NCBI GenBank assembly: GCA_016217545.1
Contig: JACRHT010000016.1
Coordinates: forward strand, 744,001-808,000
Reading direction: 5' to 3'
Origin: Opitutia bacterium
Lineage (GTDB): Bacteria; Verrucomicrobiota; Verrucomicrobiia; Opitutales; Opitutaceae
Length of the DNA stretch: 64,000 nucleotides
The translations under genes were made by a program, and so were the position numbers. The notes beneath the pieces are model-generated. The model was given only the letters and a program-made list of their open reading frames with translations, did no database searches and had not been told where the DNA came from. This document shows, one piece after another, positions 16,901-27,622 of this stretch (position 1 is the first letter of the stretch; every line of letters begins with the position of its first letter).

Positions 16901-17698
16901 TCACGAGCTCGCGCTCGAATAGCGCCGCAACCCCCGATGGAAGACGTAGACCGTGACCGCGAACCAACCCGCAGCCAGCGCGACGACCCAGAGCGTCAGC
17001 CGCCAGTCGACGCCGTGCAGCAACGTGTGCGCGGGCACGTTGCTCACGAGCACCATCGGCAACAGCCAGACAAACGCGATCTTCGAGAGCCCGACGAACG
17101 CCTGCCGCGGCAGGCGGGAGAATTCACTCAGCGTGAAGTAGCTGCCCTCGATGCCTTGGGCGCTGGTCATCCAGAACGCCGCCGAAATGCTCAGCACGAG
17201 CACGCAGTAGTGGATCACGACGCCGCAGAAGACGAGCAGCGCATAGAGCGCGATGTCGGCCAGACCGGGCGAGAGATGCAGCTGGCGCGCCGAGTAAACC
17301 ACGACCGAGAGCGCCACGAGCGAGTTGATGAGGCTGTCCGGATCGAGCTTCCGCGTCGTCGCCGTGAACATCACGTTGCCCGGCTGCGCGAGGAAGAAGT
17401 CGAAATTGCCCGTGCGGATGTTGCGCCCCATCTCGAAGATGCTGCTCCAGAAAAATCCCATCAGGAAGCGCTGGATCAGCATCGAGGTGCCGACGAGGAG
17501 CATCATCTCGTATTTCGTCCAGCCGGCGACGGTCTTGGTGTGCTCGTAGATGACGGAAACCATCAGCACGTTCACCGTCATCCAGAACAGCTCGACCAGC
17601 GCCCAGACGAAGAAGTCGCCCCGGAACATCAGCGTGCGCACCACCGCGTAGCGGGCGGAGGCGAGCCAGATGCGGGCGTAGTGAGCGAGGGAGAACAT
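16901..17698 (-). CDS. ABC-2 type transporter permease (DUF990-like), subunit A
   Basis: A 265-aa protein with six membrane helices, beginning MFSLAHYARIWLASARYAV. GNFDFFLAQPGNVMF and the final VYVFHRGLRRYSS are typical of the ABC-2 permease family formerly called DUF990. It forms a pair with the similar-sized permease 19 bp upstream (17718-18530); the two probably make a heterodimer. No ABC ATPase is encoded nearby, so the energising subunit must lie elsewhere. Cargo is unknown. The family is supported; the exact function is not. Confidence 0.8.
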   Translation of the reverse strand: MFSLAHYARIWLASARYAVVRTLMFRGDFFVWALVELFWMTVNVLMVSVIYEHTKTVAGWTKYEMMLLVGTSMLIQRFLMGFFWSSIFEMGRNIRTGNFDFFLAQPGNVMFTATTRKLDPDSLINSLVALSVVVYSARQLHLSPGLADIALYALLVFCGVVIHYCVLVLSISAAFWMTSAQGIEGSYFTLSEFSRLPRQAFVGLSKIAFVWLLPMVLVSNVPAHTLLHGVDWRLTLWVVALAAGWFAVTVYVFHRGLRRYSSASS

Positions 17699-17717
17699 GG
17701 GCGAAGGGTGCGGACGT

Positions 17718-18530
17718 TCAGCCGCCGACGGCCGTGTGCAGGCGCAGGCCGCGGCGCCACAGCAGTTGCCCGAGCGCGAGAATCGCGACGACCCAGAAGA
17801 GTTGAATTTTCAGCATGTGCCCCGCCTCCACCGGATCGGTGATGCGCCCCGTGAGGAGCGCGACGGGAAAATACATCTGATAGAAATACGGCAACCCCGC
17901 CGAGAGGCCGAAGAGCCACTTCGGGAGCAGATCGAGCGGGAAAATTTGTCCACCGAGCACCGACTCCAGCGCCATCGAGAGGATCACGAAGCCTTGGATC
18001 TCGAGGAACCAGAACGTCAGCATCCCGAAGCAATAGGCGATGCCGAACTGAATCAGCGCGGACATCATGAGCGCCGGGATCGCGTAGAGGTAGGGCCAGA
18101 GCTGGTGCGGCAGCGTGAGGTGGTCGCGCAGCAGCGGGTAGAACACCACGAGCGGCAGGAGAATCAGCAGTCCCGTCACGAGCCGCGCCGCGAGGTAGAT
18201 GCTGAAACGATAGGCGAAGTAGTTGACCGGTTTCAGCAGGAACTGGTTGATGAGCCCGTTGCGGATTTCCTCCGCGATCTGGTAGTCCTCGTTGAATGCG
18301 CCGATCATGAACTGCACGACGATCAACGCGACGAAGTAGGTGATCGTCTGCGCAAGGCTGAAGCCGCCGATGGAGGGATTCCCCGCATAAGCCGCGCCCC
18401 AGAGGATGAACACGACGATGAGGTGGAAGAACGAAAAGAACCCGCGCACGGCGAAGTTCACCCGGTAGATCAGGTTGCTTTGAAGCCCGACGGTGAACGC
18501 GGCGAAGTATTTGCCCAGGGAGCCGAACAT
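17718..18530 (-). CDS. ABC-2 type transporter permease (DUF990-like), subunit B
   Basis: A 270-aa permease with six helices, start ATG 18530 (MFGSLGKYFAAFTVG). EEIRNGLINQFLLKPVNYFA corresponds to the coupling-helix region seen in subunit A (GRNIRTGNFDFFLAQP), so the two proteins are homologous. RRGLRLHT near the end mirrors the RRGLRRY ending of its partner. It lies between parA (73 bp upstream) and subunit A. A longer frame start would add 22 residues before the conserved MFGS, which I reject. No ATPase gene is adjacent. Confidence 0.8.
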   Translation of the reverse strand: MFGSLGKYFAAFTVGLQSNLIYRVNFAVRGFFSFFHLIVVFILWGAAYAGNPSIGGFSLAQTITYFVALIVVQFMIGAFNEDYQIAEEIRNGLINQFLLKPVNYFAYRFSIYLAARLVTGLLILLPLVVFYPLLRDHLTLPHQLWPYLYAIPALMMSALIQFGIAYCFGMLTFWFLEIQGFVILSMALESVLGGQIFPLDLLPKWLFGLSAGLPYFYQMYFPVALLTGRITDPVEAGHMLKIQLFWVVAILALGQLLWRRGLRLHTAVGG

Positions 18531-18603
18531 GCGAGAGGCCCAGCAGTAAGCCGCGGAATTCGGAAAGCGCAAGCGGGGCGAGGCGCCCACGATCACACGC
18601 GCG

Positions 18604-19389
18604 TCACTTCTCCGTCAGCTTGAAGCGCGCCACGACTTCCTTCGCCAGCGCGGTGTAGGCGGCGGCGCCGGGGCTGTGCGGGTCGTAGGCGAAGATCGGC
18701 TTGCCGAAGCTCGGCGCCTCGCTGAGCCGCACCGTGCGCGGGATGACCGTGTTGAAAATCTTATCCGGGAGATGCGACCGCACTTCCTCGACGACTTGCT
18801 TCGCCAGGTTGATGCGGCTGTCGAACATCGTCATCACGATGCCGCCGACATCGAGCGTCGGGTTCACCCCGGCGTTCTTCAGCCGGTCGACGACCTTCAA
18901 AATCTGGCCGAGGCCTTCGAGGGCCATGTATTCGCACTGCAGGGCGATCAGCAGGTGGTCGGCCGCGGCGAGCGAATTCATCGAGAGCATGCCGAGCGCC
19001 GGCGGGCAATCGATGATGATGGCGCGGTAGCCGCCGGAGTTGCGGATCGGATCGAGCACGCTCTTGAGGCGGAGCAGATAATTCTCCTGCTGCGCCAGCT
19101 CGATCTCGATGGCGGCAAGGTCGACCTCGGACGGGATGAGCGCGAGGTGTTCCCACTGGGTAGGCGTGAGCATCTCGAAAACGCTGCCCTCGCCGTGCAA
19201 CGGCTTGTAGAGCGATTTGCCCTCCTGCTTCTCGATGCCGAGCGCGCTGGTGGCGTTGGCCTGCGGGTCGAGGTCCACGACGAGCGTGTGAATCTTCTGC
19301 GCCGCGAGGGCAGCGGCGAGGTTGACGGCCGTCGTGGTCTTGCCGACGCCGCCCTTCTGGTTCGCGATAGTGAAAACCGTGCAGGCCAT
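18604..19389 (-). CDS. parA: ParA/Soj-type chromosome partitioning ATPase
   Basis: A 261-aa deviant Walker A ATPase: ANQKGGVGKTTTAVNLAAAL (9-28), then VVDLDPQANATSALG as the A' box and IIIDCPPALGMLSMNSLAAA as Walker B. These proteins bind DNA in the ATP state and move a ParB-parS cargo or another complex. No parB gene follows in this window, so its partner is elsewhere or it positions something else. It is divergent from mfd; the 94-bp gap between 19389 and 19484 probably holds both promoters. Confidence 0.9.
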   Translation of the reverse strand: MACTVFTIANQKGGVGKTTTAVNLAAALAAQKIHTLVVDLDPQANATSALGIEKQEGKSLYKPLHGEGSVFEMLTPTQWEHLALIPSEVDLAAIEIELAQQENYLLRLKSVLDPIRNSGGYRAIIIDCPPALGMLSMNSLAAADHLLIALQCEYMALEGLGQILKVVDRLKNAGVNPTLDVGGIVMTMFDSRINLAKQVVEEVRSHLPDKIFNTVIPRTVRLSEAPSFGKPIFAYDPHSPGAAAYTALAKEVVARFKLTEK

Positions 19390-19483
19390 GCCGCTTTATT
19401 CGAGAAGCCCCGCCGGGGGTCCAGCGCGAAGTGTCTCCCGGCGCTTGCGCCACGCACGTCGTGCTGCACCGTAGAACCTCCTC

Positions 19484-22914
<3,431 letters not shown>

Positions 22915-22918
<4 letters not shown>

Positions 22919-23949
22919 TGTTCCGCCGCCTCCGTGTCGCCTCCGCCCTCCTCGCCTTGGGCGCGACGGCCGCCCTCCCGAATCTCGCTCGTGCGCAGGC
23001 CAACCCGGTTCCGGAAAACGCCGAACAGGCCGTTGCCGAGAAGCTGAATCTCCAATTTGCCAACGGCATTGCTGCCGTCGTTGAGGAAAAGGTCATCACG
23101 GTGGACGACATCCGCCGCGAGATCGCCCCCCTCCTCCCGCAGGTCCAACGCGAGAGCCGCAACGAACGCGAGTTCAACGAAAAGATCACCGCACTGCAGG
23201 ATTCGATCGTGCAGGACCTCATCGACCGCGTGCTGATCGTGAAGGAATTCTACAAGGACGAGAAGCGGAAGGTCCCCGCCAGCTTCGTCGACAATCAGGT
23301 TGCGGAGATGATCGCCACGCAGTTCGAAGGAGATCGCTCGAAGTTCCTCGCTTACCTCCGCGGCCGCGGCATCTCGCAGAAGGACTATCGCAAGGAAGTC
23401 GAAGAAGACATGATCTACGGCTACATGCGCCAACAGCAGCGGAAGTCCGCCACACAGGTCAGCCCGACGAAGATCCAGACCTTCTACGACGAGAACAAGG
23501 AGCGGTTCTACCAAGAGGACCAGGTCCACCTGCGCCTCATCCAGTTCAACCGCGCCGAAGGCGACACCGAAGAGGCGCTCCGCGCCAAGGCGCAGCCCGT
23601 CCTCGACCAGCTCAAGGCCGGCGCCAGCTTCATCGACCTCGCCCGCCTCTACTCGCAGGACCCGCGCCGCACCAAGGGCGGCGACTGGGGCTGGCAGCGC
23701 AAATCCGACCTCCGCAAGGAATTCGCCGACGTCGTGTTCACTCTCGATAAGGGCCAGACGAGCAACCTCGTCGTCATGCCCGAGGGCGCGTTCCTCCTTT
23801 TCGTCGAAGAGCGCAAGTTCGCCGGCATCCAGCCGCTCGACGAAGTCCGCGACCAGATCGAGCGCATGCTCGTCCAGCAATACGCCCGTCAGGCGCAGGA
23901 ACGCTGGCTCGAGAAACTCCGCCGTAACGGCTACGTGAAGCACTACTGA
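22915..23949 (+). CDS. Periplasmic peptidyl-prolyl isomerase, SurA/PpiC-like
   Basis: A 344-aa exported chaperone/isomerase. Residues 1-28 are a signal peptide ending ARAQA. A SurA-N-like helical part (about 40-180) follows, then one parvulin domain (about 202-300): QVHLRLIQF, ASFIDLARLYSQDPRRTKGG, DWGWQRKSDL, FADVVFTLDKGQTSNLV and the final EGAFLLFVEERK. Such proteins help outer-membrane proteins fold, in keeping with the TonB receptor in this window. Its start overlaps mfd by 4 bp (ATGATGA), so it is probably co-translated. SurA has two parvulin domains; this has one, so the name surA is not assigned. Confidence 0.87.
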
Positions 23950-23992
23950 GTGCGCCGAGCTCGCGGGCCAGCGGGCGAAGCGCCCCGGCCCG

Positions 23993-24709
23993 ATGAGCGA
24001 CCCCTACCCGCCCCTCCGCGTCAAGGACCTCGCGGTCTCCGACCGCCCGCAGGAGCGCCTGCAGAAGCTCGGCGCGACCGCGCTGAGCGACACCGAGCTG
24101 CTCGCCATGCTCCTGCGCAGCGGCGGCAAAGGTAACAACGTCCTCACGATCGCGCAGCAGCTCGTCACCAGCGCCGGTTCCCTCCGCGCCCTCGTGCAAT
24201 GGACGGATGCCGACTTCCGCCGCGTCAAAGGCATCGGCCGCGTGAAGGCGTTGCAGCTGGTCGCCCTGATGGAGGTCGCCCGCCGCGTCCTCGCCGACAA
24301 AGGCGAGACCGACCCGCTCCTCAACCGCCCCGAACTCGTCCACGAGCACCTGTTGCCCGTTTTCGGCAGCCTGCAGATCGAGAAGTTCTGGGTGCTTTGC
24401 CTGAACCGCAAAAACCGCCTGATCAAACAGGTCGAGATCACCTCCGGCACCGCCACCAGCTCGCTCGCTCATCCCCGCGAGGTTTTTCGCGAAGCCATCC
24501 GCCACGGCGCCACGGCCGTTATCTGCGCGCACAATCACCCCAGCGGTGACCCCGCGCCCAGCGCCGCCGACACCCAGATCACGCGCCAGCTCCGCGACGC
24601 CGCGCGCGCCGTCGACATCGAGTTGGTCGACCACGTCATCCTCGGCCGAGCCGCCACTGACCCACGCGGCGTGGGCTTCTACAGCTTCCGGCAGGCGGGA
24701 GTCATCTGA
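23993..24709 (+). CDS. radC: RadC/JAB-domain DNA repair-associated protein
   Basis: A 238-aa protein of standard RadC layout: an N-terminal helix-hairpin-helix part (about 20-100, VKGIGRVKALQLVAL) and a C-terminal MPN/JAB domain with the JAMM motif H180-N-H182-PSGD followed by Ser190 and Asp193, which would bind zinc. The molecular function of RadC remains debated despite its name. The ATG at 23993 gives the full family N-terminus SDRPQERL. It follows the PpiC gene by 43 bp in the same orientation and precedes tRNA-Tyr. Confidence 0.93.
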   Translation: MSDPYPPLRVKDLAVSDRPQERLQKLGATALSDTELLAMLLRSGGKGNNVLTIAQQLVTSAGSLRALVQWTDADFRRVKGIGRVKALQLVALMEVARRVLADKGETDPLLNRPELVHEHLLPVFGSLQIEKFWVLCLNRKNRLIKQVEITSGTATSSLAHPREVFREAIRHGATAVICAHNHPSGDPAPSAADTQITRQLRDAARAVDIELVDHVILGRAATDPRGVGFYSFRQAGVI

Positions 24710-24733
24710 GGCGGGGATTCCGAAAAAAACCTC

Positions 24734-24763
24734 TTGGCAAACGCGCGCCGCTCCACCTACTTT
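24734..24763 (+). promoter_or_regulatory. Promoter of tRNA-Tyr
   Basis: TTGGCA (24734-24739) and TACTTT (24758-24763), spaced by 18 bp, resemble a sigma70-type promoter and lie 20 bp before the tRNA gene. Confidence 0.6.
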
Positions 24764-24782
24764 GACCCCTCGTTCATTTGAT

Positions 24783-24870
24783 GGTGGAGTATCCAAGTGG
24801 CCAAAGGGCGTTGACTGTAAATCAATTCGGCTCCTGCCGTTCGCTGGTTCGACTCCAGCCTCCACCACCA
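24783..24870 (+). tRNA. tRNA-Tyr (GTA anticodon), CCA encoded
   Basis: The acceptor stem GGTGGAG (24783-24789) pairs with CTCCACC (24860-24866), followed by discriminator A and encoded CCA. The anticodon stem GTTGA/TCAAT holds loop CTGTAAA with anticodon GTA at 24817-24819. The variable arm is long (class II), as expected for bacterial tRNA-Tyr, and GGTTCGACTCC is the T arm. Confidence 0.97.
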
Positions 24871-24875
24871 CTTTA

Positions 24876-24912
24876 AAAAACCCGCGTCATCCTCCGGACG
24901 ATGCGGGTTTTT
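24876..24912. terminator. Bidirectional terminator between tRNA-Tyr and the GH28 gene
   Basis: AAAAACCCGC (24876-24885) pairs with GCGGGTTTTT (24903-24912), with extra pairing of GTC and GAC inside. It has a T run on both strands, so it can end the tRNA transcript and the converging glycosidase transcript. Confidence 0.85.
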
Positions 24913-24928
24913 CTTTAGCCGGCGGCGG

Positions 24929-27478
24929 TTACGGCGCGCCGACGAGGCCGCTGACGTCGCTCGTCACGAGCTTCGAGCGCACGTCTGAGTTTACCAAGGT
25001 CGAGCTGCAGCCACTGAAGGTCACGCCGTTGACGTGCCGCAGGTAATAGGCCCACGGCGGCAAGTCGCCGAACATGTTCGACTCCGGATACTGGCCGGGC
25101 GTGGCCTCCGGCGGCGCGCCGGGCACGCTCGTGCGGCCGCCTTCGAAGAGCACGTTCGCGTTCGTGAACGACAGGTTCGTGATCCGGTAGGTCGTGCCGT
25201 TGTAGACGTGGCCAGTGATTAGCGCGGCCTGGTGCGGCGAATTCGGCCAGTTCGTCGTCCAGCCCGTGACATCGGTGAAGGACACCGCGTTCATTGAACC
25301 GAGTTTCGGCACGTCGCCGACGGGATGAGTGGTGGCTTGCTGCGCCAGATACACGAAGAACGCGCTGCCCACGTTGGCGAACTCCACGCGCCGGAAGCGG
25401 ATCTGATCCACGTTCGCGCCCTCGCGCGATTCGACGGCCATGGCGGCGTATTGGACGTCCTTCACGTAGTTGTCGTGGATATCCAGCGCATAGAAACCGC
25501 CGTAAGTCGCCGTGCCGAACTTGATGCCGTTCGAGCCACCCGACGTGCCGTCGCCACCGAAAACGGAATCGCGAATCGTCATCGTGTCGATGCCGCGCCG
25601 CACGCCGGTCTTGAGGCACATCGCGTCGTCGCCGCTGCGCACCTGGCAGCTTTGCACGATGATGTCGGCGCCATCGACGACATCGATGCCATCGTGGGTG
25701 ATGTTGTTGCTCTGAAGGTTGATGTTCGAGATGAGCACCTGATCCGACTCCATGCTCACGAGGCTCCAGACCGCACCCTTCTTCAGGTAGAGATTCTGGA
25801 TCGCGACGTTGTTGGAGAGCACCGACCAAATCAGCATCGGCCGATCGCCCTCGGCGCCGCCGAAGGAGTCGCCCTGCCCGTCGATCGCGCCGCCGCCGTC
25901 GATGCGCACTTGCGAGCGGCTCGGCACGTAGAGGAGCGCGCGCTTGCAGTTCTTGCTGACCTGCGTGTTGCCGGTGCCGGAGGCTTGCGCCGGATAATCC
26001 GCCGCGTTGGCGCTGCCGAGCAACGTCGCCGTTGGATCGATGAAGAACGTCATGTTGCTGCCCAGCGTGAGTGTGCCGGTGCGATAAGTGCCGGCCGTCA
26101 ACAAAACCGAGCCGCCGGTGCCGGCGCAGGCGTTGATGGCGTTCTGGATCGCAGTCGTGTCGTTGGTCGAGCCGTTGCCCGTGGCGCCGTAGGTGCGCAC
26201 GTCGTAGACCGGCGTCGGCGCGGCGCCGATGAAGGTCGCTTCGTTGTAGATGCGGACGCCGTCGACGTAGAACGTGCCGGTGTTCGTGCTGTCCATGAAG
26301 AAACTCACCTTGTTCACGGACGCGGTCGCGGCGCGCAACGCCTGGTCGTTCATCTTGCGCACGCCGTCGACGTAGAGGTCGAACTTGTCCGTGCCGGTGT
26401 CGACGACCACGCGCACACGATACCAGACGTCGGGCTCGAACGCCTGCACCGTTGTCTTCGTGCCGCCGACGTAGGCCTTGATGTTGCCGTCCTCGAACAG
26501 CACGGACGCGACGGTCGTCCCGCCGCTGTTGTAGATGTAGGGCAAGGCCCGTGCGCCCGCGGTCTCACGCGCCATGACATCCGCCTCGAAAACCACGCGT
26601 CCGCTCTGATCGGCGACCGTGGTGGACAAGCTCGACGTGCCCGACGTGTTCAGCTTCTGCACGCGCACGCTCTTGTCGTCGGCAAATGGCACGGTCTTCA
26701 CGCTAACCGATCCGCCGCCCGTCGAAACGACCGACCAGGGACTCGCTGGCGTCGAATCGGTCACGAGCGTATCGAAGCGATCCGCGAACACCGCCGATGG
26801 TTCGGTGTAGACGCGCACTGTATCGACGTAGAACGTGCCGGTGTTCGTCCCATCCATGAAATAGCTCAGCGAAGCCACGTTCGTCGTCGCGCTCCGCAGC
26901 GCGGCCTTGCTCAACCGCTGCGCACCGTCGACGTAGAGGTCGAATTGATCGGTGTTGGTATCGATCACGAGGCGCAAGTGATACCAAACGTTGATCGCGA
27001 AGCTCTGCACCACCGTCGACGTGGCGCCGACATAGGCGCGGATATTGCCGTCCTGAAACGCGACCGAAGCGATCGTCGTCCCGCCGCTGTTGTAGACGTA
27101 AGGCACCGCGCGAAAGCCCGCCGTCTCGCGCGCCATCACGCGCGCTTCGAACACGACGCGACCGCTCAGGCTGCCCAGTGCCGTCGACAAGCTCGACGTG
27201 CCTGACGTGAGCAGTTTCTGGACGCGCACGCTTTTGTCGTGGGCATTGAGCTCCTCCTTCACGAGCACGGAGCCGCCGCCGGTCGACACCACCGTCCACG
27301 GACTGCCCGGCGTCGAATCGGTCGTGAGCGTGTCGAATTTCTGGTTGAGCGAGAAAACGTTCGCGGCCCGCGCGGGAACCGTCGTCGCGAGCAGGGCCAA
27401 CGTCGTCAGTGCGAACAGCCGGGCGAACGCCGGCCGGAAGCGCCCGCATGCGGGCGCGATGACACAGGGATTTTTCAT
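24929..27478 (-). CDS. Exported polygalacturonase-like GH28 with two LamG-like domains
   Basis: An 849-aa protein with a signal peptide (ALTTLALLATTVPARA). Two LamG/concanavalin-like domains follow, each about 187 residues, starting at the FDTL blocks at 48 and 235 and ending VDTVRVY and VDGVRIY; they are tandem copies and probably bind sugar. The C-terminal right-handed beta-helix (from about 425, YDVRTYGATGNGSTNDT) has GH28 catalytic blocks THDGID (594-599) and SGDDAMCLKTG (615-625), with GIKFGTATYGGF in place of the usual GHG region. It would hydrolyse pectic backbone or side chains. ATG 27478 is chosen over GTG 27496. A candidate operator lies 131 bp upstream (27609-27622). Confidence 0.88.
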   Translation of the reverse strand: MKNPCVIAPACGRFRPAFARLFALTTLALLATTVPARAANVFSLNQKFDTLTTDSTPGSPWTVVSTGGGSVLVKEELNAHDKSVRVQKLLTSGTSSLSTALGSLSGRVVFEARVMARETAGFRAVPYVYNSGGTTIASVAFQDGNIRAYVGATSTVVQSFAINVWYHLRLVIDTNTDQFDLYVDGAQRLSKAALRSATTNVASLSYFMDGTNTGTFYVDTVRVYTEPSAVFADRFDTLVTDSTPASPWSVVSTGGGSVSVKTVPFADDKSVRVQKLNTSGTSSLSTTVADQSGRVVFEADVMARETAGARALPYIYNSGGTTVASVLFEDGNIKAYVGGTKTTVQAFEPDVWYRVRVVVDTGTDKFDLYVDGVRKMNDQALRAATASVNKVSFFMDSTNTGTFYVDGVRIYNEATFIGAAPTPVYDVRTYGATGNGSTNDTTAIQNAINACAGTGGSVLLTAGTYRTGTLTLGSNMTFFIDPTATLLGSANAADYPAQASGTGNTQVSKNCKRALLYVPSRSQVRIDGGGAIDGQGDSFGGAEGDRPMLIWSVLSNNVAIQNLYLKKGAVWSLVSMESDQVLISNINLQSNNITHDGIDVVDGADIIVQSCQVRSGDDAMCLKTGVRRGIDTMTIRDSVFGGDGTSGGSNGIKFGTATYGGFYALDIHDNYVKDVQYAAMAVESREGANVDQIRFRRVEFANVGSAFFVYLAQQATTHPVGDVPKLGSMNAVSFTDVTGWTTNWPNSPHQAALITGHVYNGTTYRITNLSFTNANVLFEGGRTSVPGAPPEATPGQYPESNMFGDLPPWAYYLRHVNGVTFSGCSSTLVNSDVRSKLVTSDVSGLVGAP

Positions 27479-27608
27479 CGGGGTGATGCGCCGCACACGG
27501 CGGCGCTGGGGTGAGACGGCCGCGCCGCCGTGACAGGCGCGCAGCCGAGGGGTTGATGTGAGCGCGTCCGGTCTACGCCGACTGCACCCGTCTTAAAGCC
27601 CCGCCGAA

Positions 27609-27622
27609 GGGAAATTGTTACC
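27609..27622. promoter_or_regulatory. Candidate pectin-regulon LacI operator, site 1
   Basis: GGGAAATTGTTACC, 13 of 14 identical to site 2 at 34660. It lies 131 bp upstream of the LamG-GH28 gene and overlaps the stop codon of the amylase gene, so it could give that GH28 gene its own promoter. Confidence 0.6.

Noticed and set aside
18604-19389. parA as a plasmid marker
   Set aside because: No parB, replication gene or other plasmid feature lies near; rnc, mfd and radC alongside indicate a chromosome.
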